From assembly GCF_009708035.1 (NCBI RefSeq), contig NZ_WMBQ01000001.1, forward strand, positions 806,001 to 870,000: a stretch of 64,000 bases of DNA. Direction: 5' to 3'. Under the pieces are notes generated by a model. That model was not told where the DNA came from. It saw only the letters and a program-made list of their open reading frames with translations, and searched no databases. This stretch comes from Hyphomicrobium album (GTDB taxonomy: Bacteria; Pseudomonadota; Alphaproteobacteria; Rhizobiales; Hyphomicrobiaceae). A program made the translations under genes and the position numbers. Positions 46,157 through 54,652 of the stretch are shown here, one piece after another; position 1 is the first letter of the stretch, and every line of letters starts with the position of its first letter.

Positions 46157-46983
46157 GCATTGCAACGCCAATATCTGAGCTTGCTCAGCGCGCTGCGCCT
46201 GGCCGACTTTGGCCGTTCCTCGTTGAGGAGTATCGCCGCATCATGCACACGCGGCTGGCGGTGCTCATTTGGGCGGCATTGCTCTACACCGTCGCCGTCG
46301 TCCCCTTCCTGATGGCGAAGCCGCCGCCGGAAGTACTGCATTCGATCGAGAGCTGGCTCGGGCCGGGGTCCGTGCACGCCAAGCTGATCATGTTCGTGTG
46401 GGTCGACGCGGCTATGAACAAGCTGGCGGTGATCCTCGGGCCGTTGCTCGCGGGTGGCATCATCGCCGAGGAGCGGGCACGCGGCACGCTCGACTTGCTT
46501 GCGGCAAAGCCCATCCGCGCCGCTGACTATTTCACGGTCAAGGTTGCGGCCGCCGCCGCCGCGCTCACGACGTTCTATGTGGTCGTCAGCGCCGGTGCGC
46601 TCCTGACGTTCCCTTGGCGCGTTACGGGGTTCGATGTCGGCGACTTCCTGGCGCTGAGTAGCGTGCATCTGTTCGCCGCGCTGTTCGGGGTTGCGTTCTC
46701 TGCGGTCATGGCGGTCAGTTTCAAGCGCAGGCTCACGGCCATGCTGGTGAGCCTCGCGGTACTCGGGAGTCTGGTCGGCCTTTCCTTCCTCGGCTTCATT
46801 GATCCTACCTATCGGACCGCAAGCCTTCTCAACCCATTCTTTCTCGGCATCCTGCCTATTGGCAGCATCGGCGACTACCATGTTGGCGACATCGCGTTTC
46901 CTGTTCTGGCGCTGCTCGGGTTCAGCCTGATCGCCGTCCTGATCGGTCGCCGGATCGCCACGCGCGCCCTCGAAGAGGGCTGA
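46153..46983 (+). CDS. ABC-2 type permease, first subunit
   Basis: 276 residues with six membrane helices and the typical exporter segment GGIIAEERARGTLDLLAAKPIRAADY between helices 2 and 3. It starts at GTG overlapping the ATPase stop, so translation is coupled. The protein forms the membrane channel together with the next gene product. Confidence 0.87.
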   Translation: MSIATPISELAQRAAPGRLWPFLVEEYRRIMHTRLAVLIWAALLYTVAVVPFLMAKPPPEVLHSIESWLGPGSVHAKLIMFVWVDAAMNKLAVILGPLLAGGIIAEERARGTLDLLAAKPIRAADYFTVKVAAAAAALTTFYVVVSAGALLTFPWRVTGFDVGDFLALSSVHLFAALFGVAFSAVMAVSFKRRLTAMLVSLAVLGSLVGLSFLGFIDPTYRTASLLNPFFLGILPIGSIGDYHVGDIAFPVLALLGFSLIAVLIGRRIATRALEEG

Positions 46984-46985
46984 GG

Positions 46986-47810
46986 ATGGTCGTCTCGGAG
47001 CAACCGGTAGAGGTGGGAGTTCGCCCAGCTTCGCACGCGATGTTCGCTTCAATGCTGCGCGCCGAGCTTGCGCGCGCTTTCGCTTGGCGTCACGTGGTCG
47101 TCATCGTCTGCATGGCGTTGATGGGCGTTGTGCTCGCGGTCTGGCTGCCGACGCTTCCAGAGAGCGTCTTCCGCTTCTTTCAACGTGTCTTCCTGCTTCC
47201 CGCCTGGCCGGAGATCGCCGTGGCCAATGACATGGCCGGGCTGTTCTTCTTCGTCTATTGGATCGGGGTGTTCGACATGCTGAACATCTACGTGCAGCCG
47301 TTGGAGGAGCGACGCCTCGACCTTGTCTTGTCGAAGCCGCTGACGCGCGGGGAATATCTCTGGGCTAAGCTGGTTCCCATTCTCCTAGTAGTGGTTGCTC
47401 TGTTCGTGATCGGTGCCCTTGCGCATTGGCTTGCATTGCAAGCGGCCAGTCTTGCCTACCCACTGGCTGCCTTGGCCGGCGCCAATTTTGCCTTGCTCGG
47501 CTGGACCATCCTGCTCATTTGTTTGGTCAATCTGATTGTCTTATGGACAAGCGATACGTACACAGCGCTGCTCATCGCCTTCGTGCCGATGCTCGTGACG
47601 ATCCTCCCAGGCACGATCTACATGTATCGGCCGGACATCTTCGAGGCTTCATCGCACGTGCGCGACCTCGTCGTATTTCCCCTGAACCTCGTCTGGTATC
47701 CTGACTTCAGCGCAAGTTGGGGCTTCGCTCTCGGTGGATTGTTCCTCGCTCTCGCCGCGGGTCTCGTGGTGGCAGCAGGATGGATGTTCGAGATGAAAGA
47801 CGTACCGTGA
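46986..47810 (+). CDS. ABC-2 type permease, second subunit
   Basis: 274 residues, about six membrane helices. The loop VQPLEERRLDLVLSKPLTRGEYLW is the counterpart of the segment in the first permease, so the two are paralogues. It starts 2 bp after the previous stop. It is the last gene of the exporter operon. The layout of one ATPase plus two different permeases resembles antibiotic or copper-processing (NosFY-like) exporters. Confidence 0.85.
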   Translation: MVVSEQPVEVGVRPASHAMFASMLRAELARAFAWRHVVVIVCMALMGVVLAVWLPTLPESVFRFFQRVFLLPAWPEIAVANDMAGLFFFVYWIGVFDMLNIYVQPLEERRLDLVLSKPLTRGEYLWAKLVPILLVVVALFVIGALAHWLALQAASLAYPLAALAGANFALLGWTILLICLVNLIVLWTSDTYTALLIAFVPMLVTILPGTIYMYRPDIFEASSHVRDLVVFPLNLVWYPDFSASWGFALGGLFLALAAGLVVAAGWMFEMKDVP

Positions 47811-47868
47811 TAATCCCCACAAATTCCGGCCTACTCTTCTTCCGTCGCTTGCCCACAGGGAGGCCGCC

Positions 47869-48378
47869 ATGACCGTTTCACGCCGCACAGCGCTCCACCT
47901 CATCACCGCTGCCGCGAGCATCAGCTTCGCCCCACTGAGCCGTGCCGACGACTCTGACTCCGCGCGCTCCGCCACGACGCACTCCGCCGACGCGCTCCCC
48001 ATGGTCACCGTCAACAAGGACCCCACCTGCAGCTGCTGCACCGGCTGGGCCGATCACCTGCGCGCTGAAGGCTTTCCGGTGACGGAGGTGGCGACGAGCG
48101 ACCTTAAGGCGGTCAAGACGCGCCTCGGCGTGCCGACGGAACTCGCCGGCTGCCACACCGCCGAGGTCGGCGGCTACGTCATCGAAGGCCACGTTCCCGC
48201 CGTTGCCATCAAGCGGCTGCTCGCCGAGCGACCGGCGGCGACCGGCCTCGCGGTGCCCGGCATGCCCGCGGGATCGCCCGGCATGGGCGGCGAACCGGAG
48301 ATCTACGAGGTGACGCTGTTCCACCCCGGCGGACGGACAAGCTTCGGCCGCTACCAGGGCGCCAACCAGCTTCCCTGA
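47869..48378 (+). CDS. DUF411 metal-binding protein, exported
   Basis: 169 residues with a signal peptide that includes an Arg-Arg pair (TVSRRTALHLITAAASISFA), possibly Tat. The DUF411 domain carries NKDPTCSCCTGWADHLRAEG and ELAGCHTAEVGGYVIEGHVPA. DUF411 proteins bind copper and are often linked to copper resistance. The methionine-rich segment VPGMPAGSPGMGG supports copper binding. It stands 58 bp after the ABC-2 operon. Confidence 0.87.
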   Translation: MTVSRRTALHLITAAASISFAPLSRADDSDSARSATTHSADALPMVTVNKDPTCSCCTGWADHLRAEGFPVTEVATSDLKAVKTRLGVPTELAGCHTAEVGGYVIEGHVPAVAIKRLLAERPAATGLAVPGMPAGSPGMGGEPEIYEVTLFHPGGRTSFGRYQGANQLP

Positions 48379-48758
48379 GCGCGCCATCGCGACAAACTAA
48401 TCCCCGGGCTCTTGTCCGCGCGTACGTTCCCCCCATCCCGCCCCGCGCAAGGGGTCGGTCTCGAGGCGTTCCTGTATCGAGGGCGGGCTGCAGTGTCGGG
48501 TACACGTGGCGTCACGCGCGCCCCGACTACCTGAGGCTCGCCGCGCCCACCGGGTGAGAGTCCCGGAGGGGGAAACCCCTGAAATGCCGCGGGTATGCCC
48601 CAAATCCTGCGCGGGGCGGCGAGGTGCCGCTCAAAAAAACAAATCAGCTCGCGGCGTTTCCCCGCCCCGCGCCCCTTGCTCGCAACGAACCCCGGCGGCG
48701 CGATCCGCCCGGGGCACGCGGCGTCGGCTAAACACATCGAGGAGCAGCGAGACAACGC
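48379..48758. other. Structured GC-rich intergenic region, 380 bases
   Basis: Unusually rich in GC hairpins: for example CCGGG-TGAGAGT-CCCGG near 48549 and GGGG-GAAA-CCCC near 48568, followed by an A-run (CAAAAAAAC) near 48632. No open frame looks protein-like. It could contain a structured RNA, but it matches no RNA class that I can recall (riboswitch, 6S, SRP, RNase P, tmRNA). Confidence 0.4.
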
Positions 48759-48989
48759 ATGGGCGTCATGACCGACGAGCAGCACGCCAAGGCGCGGCGC
48801 AAGATGGCCAGCATCTACGCGCGCCTCATACTGCGCAACCTGCGCGACCTGCACGCGCGTTCTCCAAAGCCACGCCACTCGCGCCTGCCGAAGGAGGCGC
48901 GGGCGCTGAAATCGATCGTTGCCGAGGCGCGCGCCATGGGGCTCGTGCCGCCGGAGCCGCCCGCATCGCCACGCCGCCGCCACCGCTAG
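48759..48989 (+). CDS. Small basic hypothetical protein
   Basis: 76 residues, very basic (many Arg and Lys), predicted helical, no signal peptide. The pattern ARRKMASIYARLILRNLRDL, then LPKEARALKSIVAEARAMGL. The basic charge suggests a nucleic-acid contact, but nothing more can be said. AGGAG lies 14 bases before the ATG, somewhat far. Confidence 0.5.
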   Translation: MGVMTDEQHAKARRKMASIYARLILRNLRDLHARSPKPRHSRLPKEARALKSIVAEARAMGLVPPEPPASPRRRHR

Positions 48990-49120
48990 CGGCACCCGCT
49001 CTCTTCCGCCGCGCGCCCGTGAGGTTTACACAATTCTCCGTGCTTGCCCGGAACCGCACACCGCCGGAATGGCTTTCGGCGGTGCCGTAATCTCTCACCA
49101 GAGCAACGGAAGGACACGCA

Positions 49121-49594
49121 ATGGCGAAGAACACGATCTGCCTTTGGTACGACAAGGACGCCGAGGCCGCTGCCCACTTCTACGCCGAGACCTTTCCGGA
49201 CAGCGCGGTGCGTGCCGTCCACCGTGCGCCCAGCGACTATCCATCCGGCAAGGAAGGCGACGTGCTGACGGTCGACTTCACCGTCGCCGGCGTTCCCTGT
49301 CTCGGCCTCAACGGCGGTCCCGCGTTCAAGCACAGCGAAGCGTTCTCGTTCCAGATCGCCACCGACGATCAAGCCGACACCGACCGCTATTGGAACGCCA
49401 TCGTCAATAATGGCGGCCAGGAAAGCGCGTGCGGCTGGTGCAAGGACAAGTGGGGCATCTCGTGGCAGATCACGCCGCGCGTGCTGACCGAAGCGATGGC
49501 TGCCGGTGGCGCGGAGGCCAAGCGCGCGTTCGAGGCGATGATGAAGATGAAGAAAATTGACGTGGCGGCGATCGAGGCGGCGCGGCGCGGCTGA
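49121..49594 (+). CDS. PhnB/VOC-family protein (3-demethylubiquinone methyltransferase-like fold)
   Basis: 157 residues. Starts NTICLWYDKDAEAAAHFYAE and contains VLTVDFTVAGVPCLGLNGGP and GWCKDKWGISWQITPRVL, all typical of the PhnB/DUF1338-like VOC group. No SAM motif: the methyltransferase name attached to this family in databases is misleading. The metal and substrate are unknown. Start: ATG after GGAAGG. Confidence 0.87.
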   Translation: MAKNTICLWYDKDAEAAAHFYAETFPDSAVRAVHRAPSDYPSGKEGDVLTVDFTVAGVPCLGLNGGPAFKHSEAFSFQIATDDQADTDRYWNAIVNNGGQESACGWCKDKWGISWQITPRVLTEAMAAGGAEAKRAFEAMMKMKKIDVAAIEAARRG

Positions 49595-49652
49595 CGCGCC
49601 GCCGCTCAACCATTTAGTGGAAAGCAAAGCTCTGCCGGCGCGCAAAAGAAAA

Positions 49653-49674
49653 GGTCCCGGCCGAAGCCGGGACC
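49653..49674 (-). terminator. Terminator between convergent genes
   Basis: GGTCCCGGC (49653-49661) pairs perfectly with GCCGGGACC (49666-49674), loop CGAA. On the minus strand it is followed by TTTTCTTTT, so it ends the gene at 49696-49929, and it also lies after the VOC gene on the plus strand. Confidence 0.88.
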
Positions 49675-49695
49675 AGTTCAAACGTGACGCGAACC

Positions 49696-49929
49696 TTAGC
49701 GGACGTGGATGTGGATGCCCTTCCGCTTGCGATAGTAGCGGTTGCGGTTGTGGTGGTGGTGACCGCGCTTCCAATGCCGGTGCTTGTAGTGGCGATGCTT
49801 GTAGCCGGCCTGCACGACGTCCGACGAAGCCTTCACGTCGGTTCCCTGACCGGGAAGGGCACTGGCGCCCTGCGGGACGGCGAACAGCAGCGCCGCGGCA
49901 ATGCCTGCGGCAGCGAGCGTCTTATACAT
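49696..49929 (-). CDS. Small secreted His/Arg-rich protein
   Basis: 77 residues with a signal peptide (LAAAGIAAALLFAVPQGASA). The tail is dominated by His, Lys, Arg and Tyr (YKHRHYKHRHWKRGHHHHNR), which suggests metal binding or interaction with anionic surfaces. A strong terminator follows. No known function. The ATG follows AAAGGAGC. Confidence 0.68.
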   Translation of the reverse strand: MYKTLAAAGIAAALLFAVPQGASALPGQGTDVKASSDVVQAGYKHRHYKHRHWKRGHHHHNRNRYYRKRKGIHIHVR

Positions 49930-50053
49930 CTAAAGCTCCTTTTGCGTTTCTTGCAGGATCGCAACACATGGGGTCGACCATTCGTTCCCTCGCGGCGGTG
50001 GGGCGCGGCGCCGCGCTCTTGGCCGCACTCTTGGCAACGCGCTCACAAATCGA

Positions 50054-50083
50054 GAGGCCGTCCGCGGTGCCGCGGACGGCCTC
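50054..50083 (-). terminator. Strong hairpin after the PRC-barrel gene
   Basis: GAGGCCGTCCGCGG (50054-50067) pairs perfectly with CCGCGGACGGCCTC (50070-50083). It lies 40 bp beyond the stop of the minus-strand gene at 50123, with TCGATTTG after it in that direction. Confidence 0.75.
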
Positions 50084-50122
50084 GGCAGGCCCCATGCGAG
50101 GCCTAGGTTGCGCCGACACTCG

Positions 50123-50518
50123 TTACTTCGGCGCGATTTCCTTCTCGTCGACCGGCGGCAGCGACTTGGCCTCCGCCTCCGTCAGCTTGAGCTGGATACG
50201 GTCGTTCTTCACGCTGGCGACGGAGTCGTCGTCGAGCATGACGCGCGTTTCACCGATGCCGAGGAATCCGCCCATGTCGAAGTAGATCTTGTCGCCGGCG
50301 GTGCCCGACACCTCGCCCAGGTGCTTGTTGTCGGCGCTGTAGACGGCACGGCCGATCCACGCGTCGCTGGGGGGCGTCTTGCCGATATCGATATCGAGCT
50401 CGACGCCACCGGCCGGTGCTTTGACGTCGACGCCCGGCGTCTTGACCTGCACCTCGGCCAGCGCGGCACCCGCCGTACCGGCGGCGACAATAGCTGCGAG
50501 AATTGTGCGACTGATCAT
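50123..50518 (-). CDS. Exported PRC-barrel domain protein
   Basis: 131 residues with a signal peptide (MISRTILAAIVAAGTAGAAL). One PRC-barrel-like domain: AWIGRAVYSADNKHLGEVSG, then IYFDMGGFLGIGETRVMLDD. It is shorter than the paralogue-like protein at 6408-7136 and has no coiled tail. GGAGG precedes the ATG. Envelope proteins of this type are stress-linked in Hyphomicrobiales. Confidence 0.8.
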   Translation of the reverse strand: MISRTILAAIVAAGTAGAALAEVQVKTPGVDVKAPAGGVELDIDIGKTPPSDAWIGRAVYSADNKHLGEVSGTAGDKIYFDMGGFLGIGETRVMLDDDSVASVKNDRIQLKLTEAEAKSLPPVDEKEIAPK

Positions 50519-50781
50519 TCTGTCCTCCAGTTGATTTCTGCGGGGACAACGTCGATCGGCGGTGGCCGTTCCGCGGCCACGGACAGGCGCGCCTTTGCGT
50601 GCTCTCGCAGGCAAGCAGCGCAAGTCAGCCGGCCTGCACGCGAATGGCGCGTTCGACCGCGGCGCAGCATGCTCTTTCAACGGATTCCGAGATAACAAAG
50701 TGCCTTGTGAAGAACACCGCCGCGCCACTCTGCGGCTCACGGATTGCGCTACGCTCACAGCGTTTCAGCATCCGGGGTGGG

Positions 50782-50970
50782 ATGATGATGGGAGTGTGCC
50801 TGGGCCTGATTTCGCCGGACCGACTCGAGCGACGCCTAGCCGACGTCCGCGCGCAGATCAGCGCCATGGAAGCCGCAAAGAGCCGCGACGGCGTCACCAT
50901 CGTCGTCGACATCGCCGGCCTGCGCGATTTGAAGGAAGAAGAGGCGTTTCTCGAGATCCTCGTTTCCTGA
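50782..50970 (+). CDS. Possible small hypothetical protein
   Basis: 62 codons from a triple ATG preceded by GGGGTGGG. The body, LISPDRLERRLADVRAQISA then VVDIAGLRDLKEEEAFLEIL, looks like a soluble helix-strand-helix protein. The composition is protein-like, but no family is recognised and the start is uncertain (50782, 50785 or 50788). Confidence 0.4.
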   Translation: MMMGVCLGLISPDRLERRLADVRAQISAMEAAKSRDGVTIVVDIAGLRDLKEEEAFLEILVS

Positions 50971-50995
50971 ACGCGCCGCGCTTTTTGATGGACTC

Positions 50996-51235
50996 TCAGC
51001 GGACCAGCAGCGCGAAGACGAAGCCGACTCCGGCGGCGATCAGCATCGACCTCGTGGGGTCGCGGCGGATGGCGCGGTTGATCGGGTCGTGGTCGTCGAA
51101 ATAAGTCCGTGCCCGGGTCACGCGCTCCAGCTCATAATCATAGCTCGTGCCCGTGCGCCGCGGCGACTCCGGTTCGTTCGCAGCATGATCGAGCACCCGG
51201 CGTTCGGCCGACGGCGCGGAAAGGTGTTCCTCCAC
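50996..51235 (-). CDS. Small protein with a C-terminal membrane anchor
   Basis: 79 residues. The soluble N terminus is acidic; the C terminus (DPTRSMLIAAGVGFVFALLVR) is a membrane anchor of the type found in ElaB/YqjD-like ribosome- or stress-associated proteins (RP-x-AxGIAAGVGFLxGLLL). It starts at GTG with GGGAG upstream and lies 12 bp after the next gene's stop on the same strand, so the two form an operon. Confidence 0.65.
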   Translation of the reverse strand: MEEHLSAPSAERRVLDHAANEPESPRRTGTSYDYELERVTRARTYFDDHDPINRAIRRDPTRSMLIAAGVGFVFALLVR

Positions 51236-51247
51236 GAGGCTCTCCCT

Positions 51248-51484
51248 CTATTTGTCTTGTTTCTTCTCGTGCGTTTTGTCGACGTGGCGGGCGAGCTCGT
51301 TCACCAGCTCGAGATCGAGTTCCGCCGGCCGGCGGTTCAGCGGTCGATCGGGCTGCGTCGACGTCGTCTCGCCCACGGCCACCGGATCGCTCGCCGGAAA
51401 CGTTGCCTTCAGAGCCTCGTTCAGCTCCTTGTCGACCTCGGGCGACTGCTTCTTCGCTTCGTCGGCTATCGATTCTTGCGACAT
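51248..51484 (-). CDS. Small stress-type protein with a TFPASDPV motif
   Basis: 78 residues, hydrophilic. The motif LNEALKATFPASDPVAV is found in many small uncharacterised alphaproteobacterial proteins. A Lys-rich end (DKTHEKKQDK) follows. GGAGGT before the ATG of MSQES. First gene of a two-gene unit with 50996-51235. Confidence 0.72.
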   Translation of the reverse strand: MSQESIADEAKKQSPEVDKELNEALKATFPASDPVAVGETTSTQPDRPLNRRPAELDLELVNELARHVDKTHEKKQDK

Positions 51485-51655
51485 GGGACACCTCCATTGC
51501 TCAGAACTTGAGATAAGGCGCCTTGGTTCCCCGACAAGCACGCGCGACGAGGGCCGCACATAAGATGTGATCAATCTTAAATTCTGCTCATGCGGCAACC
51601 CGCGATACCGGCCGCGACTTTGCTCCTGCAGTCTCGACCATGGATGGAGGAGCAG

Positions 51656-51820
51656 ATGCCGACCGGATTGCTGCTGATGCTGGACGCGCCCCAGCGCTTC
51701 AAGGCCACGTACTGCAACGGCGAGATCTACGTGGCGGAAGTCGAGCCGAATGCGGTGAGCGAGACCGCGCGAGCGGAGCCGGCGCCCAAACCATTCAGCC
51801 GTCACCCTGCAGCTTCTTGA
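51656..51820 (+). CDS. Possible small hypothetical protein
   Basis: 54 codons from the ATG of MPTGLLLML, with GGAGGAG immediately upstream. The sequence DAPQRFKATYCNGEIYVAEVEP looks like a short beta-hairpin. It overlaps nothing else, but support is thin; a longer in-frame start exists at 51590. Confidence 0.35.
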   Translation: MPTGLLLMLDAPQRFKATYCNGEIYVAEVEPNAVSETARAEPAPKPFSRHPAAS

Positions 51821-51869
51821 TGTAGCCCTTGGGGCATGGGCTTTGGCGACGCCAATCGCTCAGGTCGGC

Positions 51870-52070
51870 TTACTGCGCGTAGCAGGCCTCAGCGGGGGCC
51901 GAACCCTGCGGCATCGTGCTGTCGAGGATCTGCTTGATGGTGGCGAAGCAGCCGCCGCAGCGCGGCCGGCAGCCCAAGCAGGCATGCACCTGGGTGACAC
52001 GAAGCGGTTGCGAGGCCGCCGCCTGGGCGACATCAGAATCACGCAGCATATTGCAGGAACAAACGATCAT
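51870..52070 (-). CDS. Bfd-like [2Fe-2S] protein
   Basis: 66 residues. The Cys4/Cys6 pair (VCSCNM) and the later Cys31-x2-Cys34-x3-Cys38-x2-Cys41 cluster fit the bacterioferritin-associated ferredoxin family, with two extra cysteines. It starts at ATG with GGACGGAG upstream. It is 111 bp after the P450 stop on the same strand, and no bacterioferritin gene is present in the window, so it could be the electron donor of the P450. That link is inferred. Confidence 0.78.
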   Translation of the reverse strand: MIVCSCNMLRDSDVAQAAASQPLRVTQVHACLGCRPRCGGCFATIKQILDSTMPQGSAPAEACYAQ

Positions 52071-52181
52071 AGCGCTCCGTCCTTTCTCTTGCCTCCAAGG
52101 AGAGGATGCAGCGGCCTCAGGCGCGACGCTGTTTCGCCGGGCACAGGGCTGGAGCTTTCGCGGAGCGGCCGGAGGCAGGGT

Positions 52182-53564
52182 TTACGTGCGCAACGTCACC
52201 TCGAGCGGCATGCCGCCCTTCGGCTGCAGGGCGATGCGCGACAGGGGCACGGGCACGTGGCCGTCCGGCACCTTGAAGCGGGCGGCACGCACGAACGAGG
52301 CAAGCAAGATCGTCGCCTCGAGCATGGCGAACGAGGCGCCGATGCACACCCGCGGGCCGGCCCCGAACGGCAGGTACTGATAGCGCACCTGCTGCGCCTC
52401 GCGCTCCGGCGAGAAACGCTCGGGGTCGAAGCGCGCGGGGTCCTCCCACAGCTTGCGATGCCGATGGATGGCGAAAATCGGCATGACGATGATGCCGTCC
52501 TTCTTCACGGGCGTGCCGTCGAGGTCGACGTCGCGGGTGGCGACACGCGCCAGCGACGAGATCGGCGGGTAGAGCCGCATCCCTTCCTTGATGAACATGG
52601 CGACGTCGGTGAGCCGGCCGGCGTGCTCGGCGCCTATGGGCTCGTCGCCGGCAACCCGGCGCACCTCGGCCAGCAGGCGCTCCTCCCACTCGGGCGACAG
52701 CGCCACGAGATAGAGCATCCAGGCGAGGGACTTGGCCGACGTCTCGTGCCCGGCGAGCAGGAAGGTGAGCAGGTTGTCGACCATCTGCTCGTCGCCCATG
52801 CTCTGGCCGCTCTCGGGATCTTTCGCGTTCAGCAAACGCGACATCAGGTCGTCGCGATCGTCCGCGCCGGCACGCCGGCGCCGCACCAGATTGCCAACCG
52901 ACTGCCGCATGTCGATCTCGGCCCGCCGCCGCGCCGCCTTGCGCGGAAACGGCAACCAGCCGGGCAGCCCCAGCGCCCCGTAGACGCCCGGCCAGGAGAG
53001 CGGCAGAAGATAGTCGCGGTGGGCGCGCTCCAGCGCCTCCGTCACCGCCGGGTCGCGGCTGTGCAGCATCGTATCGGCGATGACGCCGAACGTGGCGCGC
53101 GTCGTATCCCGATCGACGTAGCGCACCGCGCCGGGCGCCAATTGGCGCCAGTCTTCGATCGCGGCCTCGGCCGCCGCCGTCATGACCGGCGCGTAGCGCT
53201 GAATTTCCGCCGGGCGGAACAGCGGCGCCGCTGCCTGCCGCTGCCACCGCCACTCGGGCCCGTGCGCCGTCAGGATGCCCCTGCCGAGCAGCTTGGAAAA
53301 AACGTAGCGCTCGATGATCGTTTTGGGGAACTCGGTGAAGTCGTCGAGCAGGATGCGCTTGATGCGCGCCGGATCGGCGACGTAGGTGATGCGATCGCGA
53401 TAGGTATACGTCCACTCGCGATAGATGATCGCCGGCGTAGCGCCGAGTGGGTTGCGGACGAAGGCGAGAAAGTATCCGGGCAGGCTGAGCGGCTCGGCGG
53501 GCGGGGTGAGAAACGGCGGGTAGATCCGTTCCCCCGCGCGCGCACTCTCCTCCGCCTGCGGCAT
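52182..53564 (-). CDS. Cytochrome P450, fatty-acid hydroxylase-like
   Basis: 460 residues. I-helix AGHETS (271-276), the E327-x2-R330 pair in EGMRLYPP, and the heme loop FGAGPRVCIG with ligand Cys407 are all intact. The order and spacing resemble the CYP4/CYP102 type that hydroxylates fatty acyl chains. No N-terminal membrane anchor and no fused reductase; a separate ferredoxin is needed, and a Bfd-like protein follows. It is the fifth gene of the cluster, 52 bp after the acyltransferase. Confidence 0.9.
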   Translation of the reverse strand: MPQAEESARAGERIYPPFLTPPAEPLSLPGYFLAFVRNPLGATPAIIYREWTYTYRDRITYVADPARIKRILLDDFTEFPKTIIERYVFSKLLGRGILTAHGPEWRWQRQAAAPLFRPAEIQRYAPVMTAAAEAAIEDWRQLAPGAVRYVDRDTTRATFGVIADTMLHSRDPAVTEALERAHRDYLLPLSWPGVYGALGLPGWLPFPRKAARRRAEIDMRQSVGNLVRRRRAGADDRDDLMSRLLNAKDPESGQSMGDEQMVDNLLTFLLAGHETSAKSLAWMLYLVALSPEWEERLLAEVRRVAGDEPIGAEHAGRLTDVAMFIKEGMRLYPPISSLARVATRDVDLDGTPVKKDGIIVMPIFAIHRHRKLWEDPARFDPERFSPEREAQQVRYQYLPFGAGPRVCIGASFAMLEATILLASFVRAARFKVPDGHVPVPLSRIALQPKGGMPLEVTLRT

Positions 53565-53616
53565 GCCAGCTCGCTCCCGCTTCAAGGCTCGCCTCTTGTG
53601 AGTGCGGGCGAACCGG

Positions 53617-54630
53617 TCAGTCTTTAGATTGCAGCAACGCCGCCCAGCGGTCCATGACCGTCTGTGTCCAGCCGGCCTCGCGCTTGATGGAGGCGTGCGC
53701 CTCGACGATGAGCGCCAGGCGCCCGTCACAAACGATCGCGCCGACGCCGACCGGCGAGGTCTTGGTCACCAGCGGGCACACGCACCACTGGCCGACGCCC
53801 TTCCAGGCGCCGAGATTGGAGAACGAGCCGACGAACGGGCGATTTTGAAAGCGCGCCATCTGCAGCTTGAAAACCTGACCGATACCTGAGAGCCCGATGA
53901 TCTGGCTGAGATTGAGAAAGGTCCAGCTCGCCCAATGATCGCGACGGCGGAGCGCAAGCTTGATCTGCTCCTGCACGCACCCCGGCGTAGCGTCGGCGGA
54001 AATCTCGAGCTGCAGGTAGCCGCTCTGGTTCGCCGTATCACGATCGAGCTGCACGGGGCCGCGCAGGTTGACCGGCATCATCCAAATCCGCGGCCCGGCC
54101 TCGAGCTCGGGCTCGGTGGCGACAGCCAGCGTGTGCATCAACAGGCCGTTGAGCGAGACGCCCTGGGCACGCGCCTTCGCCTCCATGCGCCGCGTGGTCG
54201 CCGCACCGAAGAATTGCGTCGCGAACTCGTTGCCGGCCTTGGTGCGATAGCCGGTCCAGTTCGCGTCATAGCCACGCCACGCCGCAGCCGGCGTCGGCGT
54301 GCGCAGGCACATCTGTATCACCGCGCCCAAACGCTTGCCGAGCGACGGCATGCGGCTCTGGCGCGCCGGAACCTTGAACTCCCGCCCGACGTGCGCCTTG
54401 CGCAGCACATGTACGAAACCGCCGAGACCGTCGTATTCGGCGTGCGAAGGAAACACCCAGTCGATGCGCCCGTCCTCGGCTCGCTGGCCGCCGCGCATGC
54501 CGATGAACTCGCCTTCGCTCTCGACGATGCGAAACCACAATCCGGTCCAGTCGATGCGCCGCGTGAGTGCGCGCGGCGGCTCGGCGATGGAGGCTTCGAA
54601 CTCTGGAGTGCGGGCGGCGATGGCGGTCAT
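53617..54630 (-). CDS. Condensation-fold acyltransferase (PapA/NRPS C-domain-like)
   Basis: 337 residues. The catalytic motif HxxxDG is present as His63-AEY-Asp67-Gly68 (SHAEYDGLGG). Later blocks, VSLNGLLMHTLAVA and IWMMPVNLRGPVQLDRDTAN, fit the chloramphenicol-acetyltransferase-like fold shared by Pap acyltransferases and NRPS condensation domains. It would join an acyl group to an amine or alcohol. No NRPS is present, so it may act alone. 22 bp after the methyltransferase; GGAGC precedes the ATG. Confidence 0.78.
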   Translation of the reverse strand: MTAIAARTPEFEASIAEPPRALTRRIDWTGLWFRIVESEGEFIGMRGGQRAEDGRIDWVFPSHAEYDGLGGFVHVLRKAHVGREFKVPARQSRMPSLGKRLGAVIQMCLRTPTPAAAWRGYDANWTGYRTKAGNEFATQFFGAATTRRMEAKARAQGVSLNGLLMHTLAVATEPELEAGPRIWMMPVNLRGPVQLDRDTANQSGYLQLEISADATPGCVQEQIKLALRRRDHWASWTFLNLSQIIGLSGIGQVFKLQMARFQNRPFVGSFSNLGAWKGVGQWCVCPLVTKTSPVGVGAIVCDGRLALIVEAHASIKREAGWTQTVMDRWAALLQSKD

Positions 54631-54652
54631 GGTGGGTGCTCCGTCTTTGGTG

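Noticed and set aside
48520-48640. Cobalamin or TPP riboswitch
   Set aside because: GC stems are present but the conserved core sequences of these riboswitches are absent on both strands, and the next gene is not a vitamin gene.
51843-53627. 594-codon plus-strand frame over the P450 and Bfd-like genes
   Set aside because: Antisense to two genes with intact catalytic motifs; no recognisable domain.
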